The translations under genes were made by a program, and so were the position numbers. A model generated the notes under the pieces. The model made no database searches, was not told the DNA's origin, and worked only from the letters and a program-made list of their open reading frames with translations. From NCBI RefSeq assembly GCF_029852145.1, contig NC_079977.1, positions 8,890,640 to 8,954,639 on the forward strand: DNA of 64,000 nucleotides, read 5' to 3'. The stretch's first letter is position 1; each line of letters opens with the position of its first letter. The DNA is from Microplitis mediator. Its lineage: Eukaryota; Arthropoda; Insecta; Hymenoptera; Braconidae. Below, piece by piece: positions 12,821 to 25,403 of this stretch.

Positions 12821-13566
12821 GTGGTGTGAAGCTGACCGTCAGGTCATTTTTTGACCGTCACGTCATGGTCACAAGACCGTCAGCGACCGTTCATAAAATG
12901 ACGGACCATCACATTTGTGATGACATCTTACAAACGCCTTTATAACTTTTATACAAATTCAAATTTTTAAACCGCCATTTTTTTAAAAATACCACGAGAT
13001 AAGAATACGGAGGGAAAAATAAATTTTTCAATCATTTCAAAGAAAAGATTGCGTATAGTGATGTAGAATGACTGTCATTTTGAGTTTTGGTCACAAGGCG
13101 GTCCGCTGACGGTCTTGTGACCGACGGACCTGAATGACGAGCCTGTTCTAATGTGAAATGACCGTCACAAATTTTTCGGTCAGAGTTCGTCATTTTGGAC
13201 CGTCCAAAAATTTTTTGTCACAAATTTGGTCAGTCGCATCTAGCTAGATGGTTTGTCACCGTTATTAAATTTCCGGTCACAAATTAGCGTTTAATCAAGA
13301 ATTTTGTCAGTCATAGCCAGCTAGATGATTGGACGCATTCTTTTTTGTAAATGATTGAAAAATTTATTTTTCCCTTCGTATTCTTATCTCGTGGTATTTT
13401 TAAGAAAATGGCGGTTTCAAAATTTTAATTTGTATAAAAGTTATAAAGGCGTTTGTAAGATGTCACCACAATTGTGACGGTCCGTCATTTTATGAACCGT
13501 CCGCTGATGGTCTTGTGACCATGACGTGACGGTAAAAAAATGACCTGACGGTCAGCTCCACATCAC
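12821..13566. mobile_element. TIR element with about 215-bp inverted repeats (GACCGTCA family)
   Basis: GTGGTGTGAAGCTGACCGTC at the left and the inverse of GACGGTCAGCTCCACATCAC at the right begin arms that match for about 215 bp, including the ATACCACGAGATAAGAATACG block. The core is rich in GACCGTCA and TGACGGTC. TA borders each end. There is no ORF, so it is a non-autonomous DNA transposon by structure. Confidence 0.8.
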
Positions 13567-14375
13567 TAAGTATGATAGATAAGTACATAATCTATACAAT
13601 CTCGTTACTTAAAAAGTTACTATTATATATAATAAATATTAACAAGACAAAAATATTAGATACGTTTGAGGACCGATAAAAAGAAAAATCTTTGAGTTAA
13701 AATCATCCTCCTATAATAAAATTTAGATGAAATATATTGGAAGGCAAACTATTCGTAACGTGATTAGTCAAAAGCAAAAAAAAATATGCAAACGACACAA
13801 AGATATACAGTAAAATAAATATGCGAAAAACAAAACGCACGCGCTTGCGCGCGAAACATCTACGCTAGTCTTTAATATAGTGGATGATAATAAGTATATT
13901 TTATTTAATTTAAAAAAAATGCTTTGTTGATGGCTTAATGGTCATACGAAAGCTTATCAATTGATTGCAGAAACTGAATTTCCAGTTAAATCGAAATCAG
14001 TTTGTTAACCCCACAAATGTGACTTGAAACAGTTTAAATGTTCTTTCTTGTCAAAACTTTATTTTAATAATAATTTTAAATGTTTAAATAATAATAAACA
14101 TCATTGTACTCTGTATTTATAATAAACAATAATAATTATTGATTGTAAAAATTATTTCGTTTTAATAACAAATATTGAAGCACGCCTGCATAAACTTTAT
14201 ATGATAAATATAATTAATTAATTAAAGTTATACTTTGAAGGAAGTGAAGCATAAAAAAATTTATTATGCTTTTATAAAAAATTATTATGTCGCATCACAA
14301 TTATTATAATGTATAAAAGTAATTGTTATTAAAGCTTATCGATAAGTTTCTCGCGCGTAGTAAGTGTTGTGATAC
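13567..14375. other. AT-rich intergenic stretch with no visible gene
   Basis: No coding frame or inverted-repeat pair was resolved. Two short CG-rich motifs (CGCGCGAAAC near 13850 and TCTCGCGCG near 14350) are partly complementary and might be remnants of one element, but the match is too short to define it. Confidence 0.35.
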
Positions 14376-14526
14376 CCCTGATTAAAAAAAATGATTAAAA
14401 AGTATTTAAAATGATTTGTTTTTTAATCATTTTAAATACTTTTTAATCCTTCAAATCATTTCTAATCCTGTCTCTTATGGACATTTAACGTGTGAAATCA
14501 TTTTTAATCATTTTTTTTAATCAGGG
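14376..14526. mobile_element. 151-bp MITE, TIR CCCTGATTAAAAAAA
   Basis: CCCTGATTAAAAAAAATGAT at the left mirrors ATCATTTTTTTTAATCAGGG at the right. The interior repeats AATCATTTTAAATACTTTTT in both orientations. The same termini delimit the 579-bp element at 61082-61660. Confidence 0.7.
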
Positions 14527-14742
14527 ACAGCATAATAATTTTTTGGATGCTTCCCTTCCTGTTTCAAGTTTGGTCGACAGCATAATAAAAATTGGTATGT
14601 TTCAAGCCAACATTTTTCTCCGTATACGATATCTTGATAAAAAATTAAACGGCTGCTGGTAATTAACCAGGTTTGGACCATTACTAATTTCCAATGCTTG
14701 GCTGAGCGACAGCAATCAGACATCGGCCAACCTACGGCATTT

Positions 14743-15990
<1,248 letters not shown>

Positions 15991-16318
15991 TCAACCGACG
16001 CCCAGATTTTTTCTATTAACGCCGACCTTGAATGTCGACATGTTTTTTAAGCCACGCCTTCGTGCCAGTTCCCAATATGTATAAAATTTCTGTATTTATT
16101 TAACTTTATAGCGGCCTAAATTAAACATTAATAAATATTTATTCAGCGTAAGAAACTCGTGCCAAATAAGCGATTGTTTAATTGTTAATAAATATTTATT
16201 TAATAGTTTCAGTTAACCAATAATTTATTAAATATTTATAAATCTGTTCAAATATAAACGAATTCCCCTAGCAGTATATAAATATCATTTGTCTACAAAC
16301 ATATATAAATATATAAAT

Positions 16319-16816
16319 TTATGTATAAATTTTTATTTTTTTAATTCTGTTTGTTATTTCATGAAATAAAAATATTTGAGTTGCGATGGAAAATGGAAGA
16401 ACAACTTTTGTTGACATATCTACGTAAGAAAAAAAATCAACGAAATGAAAAATAGGAAAGATTAATCAGAAAAATAAAAAAAAAATGATAAAAATTGTAT
16501 CGAACATACCGTGAAATCCAGATGGGACTTGGTTCAATAGTGAAAACTTGTGGACTGTTACTAAAAAAAAACCCGTTGGAAGTTTGTAAAGTACGCGAGT
16601 AACGTCGCTTGATATGCGTATACAGATTTTTTTGTTATTCGCAATATATATATATATATGTTTGAAGTAAGGTAGCTTACTTGTTTTGCCTGCGGCATAC
16701 TCTTGAATTTCAATATCTTCGATAGTCCGTTGAGAATCGTCGAATATTTCGCATCGATACAAGAAAAATAAAAAGGAAAAAGGCAAACGTTGTACTTTAG
16801 ATACTTCCTCTTGAGA
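16319..16816 (-). CDS. Unrecognised spliced coding fragment, three exons
   Basis: On the minus strand three segments join in frame: 16816-16681, 16560-16510 and 16419-16319 (stop TAA). Junctions are ACAA|GTAAGC to a T-run ending TAG, and CACG|GTATGT to TTTTTTCTTACGTAG. The spliced product is 95 residues and reads LYRCEIFDDSQRTIEDI, then EYAAGKTITVHKFSLLNQ, VPSGFHDMSTKVVLPF. The exons are GC-richer than their surroundings, as coding sequence is elsewhere in the window. An AG precedes the first exon, so an upstream exon with the start codon is expected but was not found. No family is recognised. It may be the 3' part of a small gene or a gene remnant. Confidence 0.35.
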
Positions 16817-17643
16817 CTATAAGCTAGCCAAAGAAGATTGATACTTCTTCAGTATCATGAATAATTGATTGGAAAAAATAAATAAAAATAGGAAAGAGAA
16901 TAAACAATAATATTTTTCTTTCTATACTTGTCAGAATTTCGTTATTATAAATATTTTATCTTTCAATCTTTATCGTTCATAATGTTTAAATAACCATCTG
17001 TTTTGATAGTTTTTTTTTTTTCAAGAAACAAATGGGAAATAGAGAGTGAAATGGATACAGAAAATAATAACTTATGTAGATTTTTTTTTTTTTTGTTGGT
17101 AAACATTTTAACAAAAGAAACGTAGTTGTGAAAAAAAAATTAATTTTTCATGATACCAGCATCGAAACTTAAAGTTTCAGAGTGTCTCTACAGCCAGTCG
17201 AAACAAGCTAATTTCAAGTCAATGCTGCAAACAACTCCTAGCGAATTCACAAATACATGCATATATACAGCGAACAGAAACGCAATTATTTCTGCCCGGT
17301 GTTAGTTATATTTAATATTCATGTGCAGCCTTATTACTCTCATTTCAGTTTAGTCATTTCATTTTTAAATGACAGTGTTAATTAACCAAATAAAATTACT
17401 AAAAAATGAATGAAAATAATATTTTTTTTTCCTGTTTACCATTTGATAAGCGACTCGAGGCCGAAAGTACGTACTTTCGTCCGGGCATGAAGAAAAAAAT
17501 TAATCTATTTACTAAAAATTGACATATTATGGTAAGAAAACACAGGATGTAATCGGATATGCTCTAGGTCTAGCTCTCGCTATATAGATTGCTTGGCTAT
17601 AGGTAGAGCTGGAGCATTTCTGAATGCACCCAAATATTCCAAA
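16817..17643. other. Intergenic, with a dispersed 80-bp repeat and an 18-bp palindrome
   Basis: 17146-17225 carries GATACCAGCATCGAAACTTA then AAGTTTCAGAGTGTCTCTA, which recurs inverted at 48405-48480 and, more diverged, at 47341-47420. At 17462-17479 CGAAAGTACGTACTTTCG is a perfect 18-bp palindrome. No further exon of the minus-strand fragment at 16816 could be fixed here. Confidence 0.5.
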
Positions 17644-18300
17644 AAAGTAGGGGTTGTGGATACTCTTTTCAGAGGATTTTTAATTCTCCACAGCGTTTCA
17701 TTATGTTTTTTTTTTTCTAAATGCCAGTAAAAAAATTTGTATGAGTTGCGAAAAATCAAAATATTCTAATAATTATACACGGAAAAAAAGAAAGTGTAAT
17801 AAATAAAGCTTGATGTCTAATAATTATAATATTTTTAGCAATTAATTTTCATTCAAATAGTAAAATCGTGATTTCAATATTTAATGAATAAAAATCATAA
17901 ATCGAATGCTAAAATATACAGTTCATTTAGATAAAATTATTATTTAAAACTATAAAAAAGACAAAGTCTACAACATTTGTTTTTTTTTTTTTCATTTATT
18001 TTTAGGCATAATAATTTCAAAAAAAATTCGTATATGTACTAATGATAAAAATAATATAATAAGAAGGAAAAATATTCAATGGAAGTAGGGGCTGTGGGTA
18101 TTCTTTCCTGACGATTTTTTATCCCCAACAACTATTAAATCTTTTTTTTTTTCTGAACAATAATTTAAAAAAAAAATTCATAAATGTACGAATAATTCAA
18201 ATATAATAAAATGGAAAATATTCGATGGAAGTAGGGGATGTGGGTACTCTTTCCAGAAGATTTTTAATTCCCTACAAAGTTTTCGATATTCAGTATTGTT
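17644..18300 (+). repeat. Three diverged copies of a GGAAGTAGGGG repeat
   Basis: Copies start near 17644, 18075 and 18221. Each contains AAGTAGGGG-(T/C/A)TGTGG then TACTCTTT and a GATTTTTAATTC or GATTTTTTATCC block. The last two are arranged in tandem with a period of about 150 bp. It is non-coding. Confidence 0.6.
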
Positions 18301-20317
18301 TTCCAGTTATTTGTGTTTCAATGTCAAGCTCTGAAATTGGTCAGAACACAACTTTTTTAAAAAGTTTACAATGAAATGCAAATAACTAAAAAATATCGCG
18401 TAAAATCGAAACTTTGTAAAAATATTTGGTAGTGAATAAAATTGTTTGCAAAAAGAGTTTGTGAAATTTTGTAATACATCTAAGAATTTCGCCGGCAAAG
18501 TAAAAAAAAAATTTAATTTAGTATAAATTTGAATTGAAAGGTTTGGATTTTTAATTTAAAAATTAATTAAAAATTTGAATAATGGATTTTTAATGATTTG
18601 AAAATCTTTATAATGGATTATTTGACGATTCTTATCCATCTAACGTCATTTTCGTGAAGTTATTTGTATAATCTGTATCATAGATGGTAAAATTACAATT
18701 AATTCTGTGCAAACGGGATCTGTGTAAAAAAATGTTATGGGCAATCTTCATCTGTGCTAAAGGTTTTTGTGCAATATTTACATGTGTAAATTGATTCTGC
18801 ATAAATTACCTCTCTGTGCAATATACTTCTGTGTAATCGGGGCCCGCCCAATATTTTTAGAAATACTGATTTTCGCAAGTCCTAAATCGTACATGACTTT
18901 GGAATATCTTAGAAAAAAAAATAAAAATAACAATAAATTGCTCAAAATAATAGTTCAAATTCCTCTTAATGCAATCAATCAATTTATAAATCAAATAGTG
19001 AACTATTAATGCGGATAATTGAATTTTATAAACATCTATTAATATACAATTTGATAAGCAAAACGTAACTCAGTGACAAGAGCTATTTGAAACGTTAATT
19101 CTGTTATCGGGGTGCTACGGACATTCGTAGGTTTAGCTTAGCTTACATCCATGCCTGCTACTGTCTCTATACAACTCCATACTATCCTGTTAGATATATA
19201 TAGCGAGCTTGTTGGCTTTAACGTCGTATCAACCGTGTTGGGTTCATCAAACGCGATGTCCCAGTGAGTGTGTCGCTTCCGATACGGCCACTACTCGATC
19301 TACGTCCACTGGTTCTATCCATTTGTATCGTTAAATTAATTACTATTTATACTCTTTCTCTCTCAACCATTTTATAAACTTCCATTACTCAATTATTCTC
19401 CATTTCTCAAGCCCCATAACTTCCGATCACCAATTTATAGCAATTTAAAAACAAAAAAAAAAAACCAATAACTAAAATATTGATTTTATTGTTATCAATA
19501 GAAGACTATTGTACTGATAAAAATTTAATCTATTATTTGTAAATAGAATTGGATATATAGCAATTGACCGTAACTATTAAACGTGAGCTTTAGAACGTGA
19601 TACAGATCCAGGTGCATTTCGAAATTGGAAGCTATTTTGTATTATAAAGTTTTATTCTATTGAAATTGATCTAGATTTCATTTTCATTTGATATATCGCT
19701 GTATTATTTTAATTACTTTATTAAATTCATATTAAAAAATTACACTGTAATAGATATAATTCTTTCATAGTATATAGGGTAATAATTAATTTTTTCAATT
19801 TTGAAATTTATACGTAACAGCAAAAAATCTTAATTATTGAAATAAAGAACCTGCGATTTGATCTTGAATAATTTTTAAAGTGTGTAAATTTTTTAAGAAA
19901 ATCATGAGTACACTGATGGTTTATTTTTTATTTTCATAATTTATTTTTTCTGTGCCATTAATATTTTTATCTGACTATATTTACACTGCAGTATATTTTA
20001 CCACATGGTAAAAGGATTTTATTTTTGATGATGAATATATTTATGTGTAATTGATTTTATAAATTATTCAAAAAAATAAGTATTTTTAGTAATAATTAAC
20101 CATTTACTTTTATAAGTAACAAATATTTGTTTACGGCAAATATAGATTTATTAATAGTTAATGAATATATTCTTTTTGATTATAAGATCTAAAATACGAT
20201 CTATAAGAACCAATAAATAAAAAAAAAATGAAATTTTCGTGAAGGGTTTGATAGTTACAATAATTGAAATCAAAATCAAGTAAATAAATTTATTTCAAAA
20301 CATAATAGAGCATTACA
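18301..20317. other. Intergenic; weak repeat 18301-18500 and a GC-richer patch 19090-19330
   Basis: 18301-18500 resembles 59160-59420 (AATAAAATTGTTTGCAAAAA versus AATAAAATTGTCTACAAAAA, both followed by a GT-rich then GTAAAAA block). 19090-19330 is noticeably less AT-rich than its surroundings but has no extended open frame or clear splice sites. It might be a non-coding exon or an old insertion. Nothing firmer can be said. Confidence 0.35.
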
Positions 20318-20906
20318 CACTGTAAAAAATTTCGGTGTAAAAATGGACCCGGAGAACTTTACACGGCCGTGTAGTGTGAAATAACGGTGTAAAATTCTTT
20401 CGGTATAGATTTTCCATCCGTGTAATTTAATCACGGTGTAATTTACTTTTTTTAACACCATTCCGTGTTACTCGTTCATTTTTATTAACAAGCAACAAAT
20501 GATCATTGAACATCTTTAACTACTCTCTAAAAACGAATTAGTGAAAATCACGTGACAATCACTATTTGGCAGTGAATAGTAACTTATTGCTAGTGAAAAG
20601 TATACCATTATTTGAAGTAGTGACATACTTTTCTTTAGGAAACAGTGGATAGTCACTATTTCAAATTTAAAAGAGTACTTAATCAATTACTATATTAATA
20701 TCATTAAGATATTAAATATTAGTTTTAACATTTAAATATTTTTATGATTGTTTTTCCTTAACGAAAAATTATCATAAATTACACATTTACACGTTTGACG
20801 GTGTAAAAACCTTTAATTCACACCGCCTAAATTTAACACGATATTTGGTGTAATTTTCACACCGAGTCATTTACACTACACCGGGTCTACCAAATTTTTT
20901 ACAGTG
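20318..20906. mobile_element. MITE, TIR CACTGTAAAAAATTT, with a nested smaller repeat
   Basis: CACTGTAAAAAATTTCGGTG at the left mirrors CCAAATTTTTTACAGTG at the right, with CA on both sides. Subterminal GGTGTAAA/TTTACACC motifs repeat through both arms. The middle (about 20518-20680) holds a decayed copy of the ACTCTCTAAA-type element better preserved at 51809-51913. The right half of this family recurs at 43011-43225. Confidence 0.7.
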
Positions 20907-20967
20907 CAACATGAGTTAACAGGATAATCATGAAAAGCTATCTTAGAATATGCTATTGCCATTAATA

Positions 20968-22277
20968 CACTGGTCACAAAAATTAAAGGATAGAAAAAAA
21001 ATCCGAAATTTTTAGGTGATTTTCAACATGCTGTAACTCGGTGAAAAAGGGTCGTATAATAAAAATAAAAAAAGCAAATTGTAGCCTTAAGTTTCTAGTT
21101 TTCAGATCTGGATCTCAAAATTTTTTATCATGTACGGTTCCAGAGTAATCATAAAAAAACCAACGAAAAAAATTTTCAAAATTTTTGCTGGTCTTTCAAT
21201 ACCTCTATGGGCGTCAATAAATTTTTTTGAATAATCCGACCATATGATTTTTCTAGGAAATTTTATGCCCTTTAATTTGGCGGCCTGGAAAAGTCTCTAC
21301 GACAATTTGGCGCCGAGTTATCGATTGATCAAAGCAAAAAAGTCCATTTTAGCTTTGATAATCAATAACTCCGGACGTATTGGTCGTACAGAGAATGGAA
21401 GCAGGGTTTTGAAAAATGGAAAACATTCTCTATAAGGCAAAATTAATGGCATTTGATAGAAAAAATTTTTTTAAAGCGATATTGTTTAGTAAAAACAGGT
21501 CAAAATTCACAAATTTAAGGATATTCGGAAATCTTGCTATAACTTTGGATATATAACGGATGAACAAAGGATATCTTCGTCTTTTTTTCAACCTCAAAGT
21601 ATCCTGAAAAAACCCTGAAAATTTCAAATCGCTGCGATTTTTCTTTCTTAGTGCCCCGAAGCTTTAAATTTATCGATTTTGTCCAAAATCACCATAATTG
21701 GTAGTTTCTCGGTTTTTGTTCATTTTTTCAATTTGAAAATGTTTTTTTTACCGATAACCTTAATTTCCTCGATCAAAAAGATTGATTGTCGAAAAAAATT
21801 TGAAAAAAAACAAAATTTGAAAAAAATTTTTTTTTTTCAAAAATTTTTTTTTTGTTTTAATTTTTTTTTTTCAAAATTTTTTTTTTTGTTGTATCCGCAA
21901 TGGTTTATCATTGTCAATAAAAAATCCTCAAATTTTTTTTTACCGCTGTAACTGCATCTGCTTTGAATGTCAACTTAACAAACATACGCTTTGGGTAACG
22001 CTAATGCCGGTGGTAAAAAAAATTTGAGGAATTTTTTTTTGACAATGATAAATCATTGCGAATACAACAAATAAAAAAATTTTGAAAAAAAAAAAATTTT
22101 TTTCAAAATTTGTTTTTTTTTCGACAATCAATCTTTTTGATCGAGGAAATGAAGGTTATCGGTAAAAAAAAACATTTTCAAATTGAAAAAATGAACAAAA
22201 ACCGAGAAACTACCAATTATGGTGATTTTTGACAAAATCGATAAATTTAAAGCTTCGTGGCACTAAGAAAGAAAAAT
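20968..22277. mobile_element. Foldback element with truncated right arm
   Basis: The left end CACTGGTCACAAAAATTAAA resembles the CACTAATGGAAAAAATTAAA end of the big foldback at 40493-44606. Arms around the centre match closely: TCATTGTCAATAAAAAATCC is mirrored by GACAATGATAAATCATTGCG, and CGAAGCTTTAAATTTATCGA reappears inverted at 22235-22258. The right arm stops at about 22277, short of the left end. Open frames inside are A/T-run artefacts. Confidence 0.65.
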
Positions 22278-22672
22278 ACTTAACAATTATTAAACATTTA
22301 TAACTTTAAATGAACTTAAAAAAAATAACAATTAAAAGAGTAATGACTAGCTTTTATGTTATTATCTTAGCATTTTTTCAATGCATTTCAACTTTAACTT
22401 TGGCTGTTTCATAATAGCACTTGTTTTCAGATTTGGCTAAAAGATGTCCTCGCGTGACAACGTATAAATCTATTACTTTTTTTTGTCAAATCTGTGGTGC
22501 TGAAAACTCCCAACAGTTTTAAATTTTTTTTACGAATTTCTGCTCTTATTTCGTTTATGGTTTCTAAATTTACTAATGATTTTGCTACAGCCCTGAGCTC
22601 ATACTCAAGTTGCTTAGTTAGTGCAAATAATTAATCGCTTACACAATGCAATCCTCCGTATGAATCATGTGC
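22278..22672. other. AT-rich intergenic stretch
   Basis: No gene or repeat pair was recognised between the truncated foldback and the THAP-like fragment. It could include the 3' flank of that fragment, which reads on the minus strand. Confidence 0.3.
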
Positions 22673-22970
22673 TTAATTGTGTTCAAATTGCTGTTCTGGT
22701 TGCTGTTGCTCTTGCTCTGGTTGCTGTGGCTCTTGTTCTGTTTGCTGCTGTTATTCTTGATCTTGTTATTGTAGTTTATGATTGAGCTGCAACTGGTGTT
22801 TTATCGTGGGCATTGCTACTTCTGAAAGTGTTTTTTTGCCTGAAGAATGTAAATAGACTATATTTCCGATGACAATCTTGATATATATTTTTATACCTTT
22901 TTCCTTGAAATGAAATTGACAAATGTAATCAGGTGCTTTCAAAGCTATACCCAAAGATTTGGTCCAATGT
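22673..22970 (-). pseudogene. THAP-domain-like gene fragment with two in-frame stops
   Basis: On the minus strand, after an AG at 22972-22971, the frame reads HWTKSLGIALKAPDYICQFH, then FKEKGIKIY and, further on, LSEVAMPTI. The spacing of W, the C-x-x-H pair and the terminal A-x-P-T-I is that of the second half of a THAP zinc-binding DNA-binding domain. The first two cysteines would lie in an upstream exon that was not found. Two TAA codons (22768-22766 and 22753-22751) stand where CAA would continue a Gln/Glu/Pro-rich tail, which ends at TAA 22675-22673. THAP domains occur in chromatin factors and P-element-type transposases. This is either a decayed gene or a transposon relic. Confidence 0.5.
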
Positions 22971-23507
22971 CTTAACCGAGCTTACTGGGGTCTAAACACC
23001 AATGCAAAGAAATTTGTAATGATTAATATATTTAAATTAATTAATTTTATTCATTCATGCAAAACTAATATTATTTCTATATTTTCAAATTAAAAATTTT
23101 AATCAGTACTATAATTTAATATTTACATACCTTTACTTGAAAAAAAGACAGAATCAGATGTTACTTTCAATTTTTTTTTACTCTACCCTCCATAAACGGG
23201 AGCTAAAATTCCAAATGACACCAGTGCACTTGACATTAAAATGCTCCACTAGCGCTGCCAGTTGACAGAGAGCAAAAAATTTTTTTATTCATACAATTAA
23301 TTACTTTTTCAATTTTAACGACAATTAAAATATTAAATTTAAAAAACAATATTTGCTATGATTATTATTTATTATCTCTATGATTTAAAAATAAGGAGGA
23401 TATTGTCCAAACCATATTTCTTTGGTAAAACCAATTAAACTGATTCAATTTGATATCATTATAAGAGCATAAACTTTTAATGTGTGCCTTTAAATAGTTA
23501 CAAACTA
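22971..23507. other. Upstream flank of the THAP-like fragment
   Basis: No matching first THAP exon was recognised. The 23190-23290 part is slightly GC-richer but has no usable frame. The rest is AT-rich. Confidence 0.3.
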
Positions 23508-24075
23508 TAGTTTAGTTTAGTTTAGTTTATTTATTTACGATCATGGAGCTGCTGCTCCTTGTGATCAAATATCAATATACATGTTATTTTATTATTATTA
23601 TTAGCGATAACGATTAAAATGAACTCAACAGAATACAATATAATTTTAGATGCTTGCTCACTCATTCAAACAAATACAATAGTTTAATTTATTAAGGCTT
23701 ACTGATTTTCTAGATCCATTGAATACAAATAGCATTTACTTCGAGATTCATCTAAAGTTACTGATGTCGTAACTTCGATTGGAAGCGAGTTCCAAAAATT
23801 ACAACCCGTAATCAAAAATGACTTCTGGTAAGTTGTTGTTCGAGCAAATGGAACTAGAAGAGTATCCGTCTTCGTTAAATTTCGACGAGATGCTACGTTG
23901 GACCTAAGGACTAACTGATGCCCAAAAAAACCTGGTCGCATAAGACATAAAGCTTTATAAAATTCGCACGAGACAAGCTGTAGCCTACGACTATGAGGTG
24001 TTAGCCACCCTAATTGATGTCGATGCCGCGATATATGTTTATCTCTCTTAATTCGCAATACAAAGTGTATACGCA
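23508..24075 (-). mobile_element. 3' end of a non-LTR retrotransposon (reverse transcriptase C-terminus, 3' UTR and tail)
   Basis: The minus-strand frame 24075-23699 ends in a pattern typical of the C-terminus of LINE reverse transcriptases: LGWLTPHSRRLQLVS, then LLVPFARTTTYQKSFLITG and NFWNSLPIEV, then a stop. The remaining 190 bp down to 23508 would be 3' UTR, finishing in a TAAAC repeat tail (TAGTTTAGTTTAGTTTAG on the plus strand). The reverse transcriptase core and endonuclease are missing. The open frame runs up to the point where the MITE at 24076 begins, so the MITE may have inserted into the retrotransposon. Confidence 0.65.
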
Positions 24076-25403
24076 CACAGTAAAAAATATTGTGCTAAAA
24101 TCAACACAATCTGTATGTTAGAAACGGTCCACTCAATAATTGTGTTATTTTTTAACACAGACTGTTTGTGTTGAATTTCAACACAAAATTTGTGTTAAAA
24201 TTTCAACACACAATTCGAGTAATATGAGAAGTAACTTCAACACTTTTCAAATGTTAATGGCGACACAAAAAAAATGTTAACTTTTACATTTTATTTTTGT
24301 ACCATGAATTATTTTTAGGTTATCAAAAGTGTCAACAATTATTATTCAACATTGAACTATTTTGTGAAAGTAAACATGATCCTAAAGTTAGCTGACAGTT
24401 AACAATTATTGAATTTTTTTATCAACAAATCAATTACGGAAAAAAAATAAAAAATAAAAATATGCGCACGTAGAAAAGTAAAAAAGTCACACTATAAAAA
24501 ATCACCGGTGTAAGTGCAAGCGGTGTAGGTGTTAAAATCGGCGGTGTTAAATTTCAACACCGAAAGCGGTGTGAAAATAACGCCGCCACCGGTGTAAATA
24601 TTCTGTACCGGTGTTAAAAAAAATTCTCCGGTGTTAAAATAACACCGCTGCCGGTGTAAATATTCTAGACCGGTGTTAAAATAACGCTGCCGCCGGTGTA
24701 GATATTCTTTACCGGTGTTAAAATATTTTACTTTGTGAATATTTTTACTTACTCGATCACTATACTTGTTACTAAATGATATTTTTTATTAATTTTCATA
24801 AAGAACTGACATTTTTTTGTGTTTTGCAATCTTTAAAATTAATACTCCAAGCGGACGCAGTTTACCCCGCTTTTACACCGGTATTTTTAACACCGGTGCA
24901 TTACTCCTCCTACACCGGTGTGATTTTCTTTTAACACCGGGCGGAGTTAAAATGAGTCCATTTTTAACACCGCTCTTTTTACAGTGCACAGATGCAATTT
25001 TTTAAATATTTTTTTTTTTTTTTAAACTATACGAAACATGAACTTTGTCAACTTTTTTTTTTATGTCTAATTGAAAATAAATAAAATCAATGTCCCAAGA
25101 ATAATCTAACCAAGCAAAACTGATGCTTAATGGCGCTTCCCGCGTCAACAGAAGAAAGACATTTTTTTAACACAATTCAACTGTCGCTTCAACACTTTTT
25201 TTGTGTTGATTTTAAAGTAACACTTAATAAATGTTGATAATATCGATTTTGGTACTCGGTAACACTTTTAAAGTGTTGAATAGTAGATCGATTAAAAATT
25301 TTAAAGTAACACAGAGAATTGTGTTGATTTGACACAAAATAACCAACACAAAAAATTTAACACGGACCGTTTTTAACACAGATACACAATATTTTTTACT
25401 GTG
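24076..25403. mobile_element. MITE of the CACAGTAAAAAATATTGTG family, enlarged by a nested element
   Basis: The left end CACAGTAAAAAATATTGTGC and the right end ACACAATATTTTTTACTGTG share termini with the 303-bp MITEs, but the interior is diverged and interrupted at 24490-24986. CA stands on both sides. TTGTGTTA/TTAACACA alternations fill the arms. Confidence 0.75.
24490..24986. mobile_element. Nested MITE rich in CACCGGTG motifs
   Basis: CACTATAAAAAATCACCGGT opens and CGCTCTTTTTACAGTG closes the element. Between them CACCGGTGTAAA-like and GGTGTTAAAATAACACCG motifs recur many times in both orientations. It interrupts the element at 24076-25403 and is therefore younger. It is non-coding. Confidence 0.7.
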
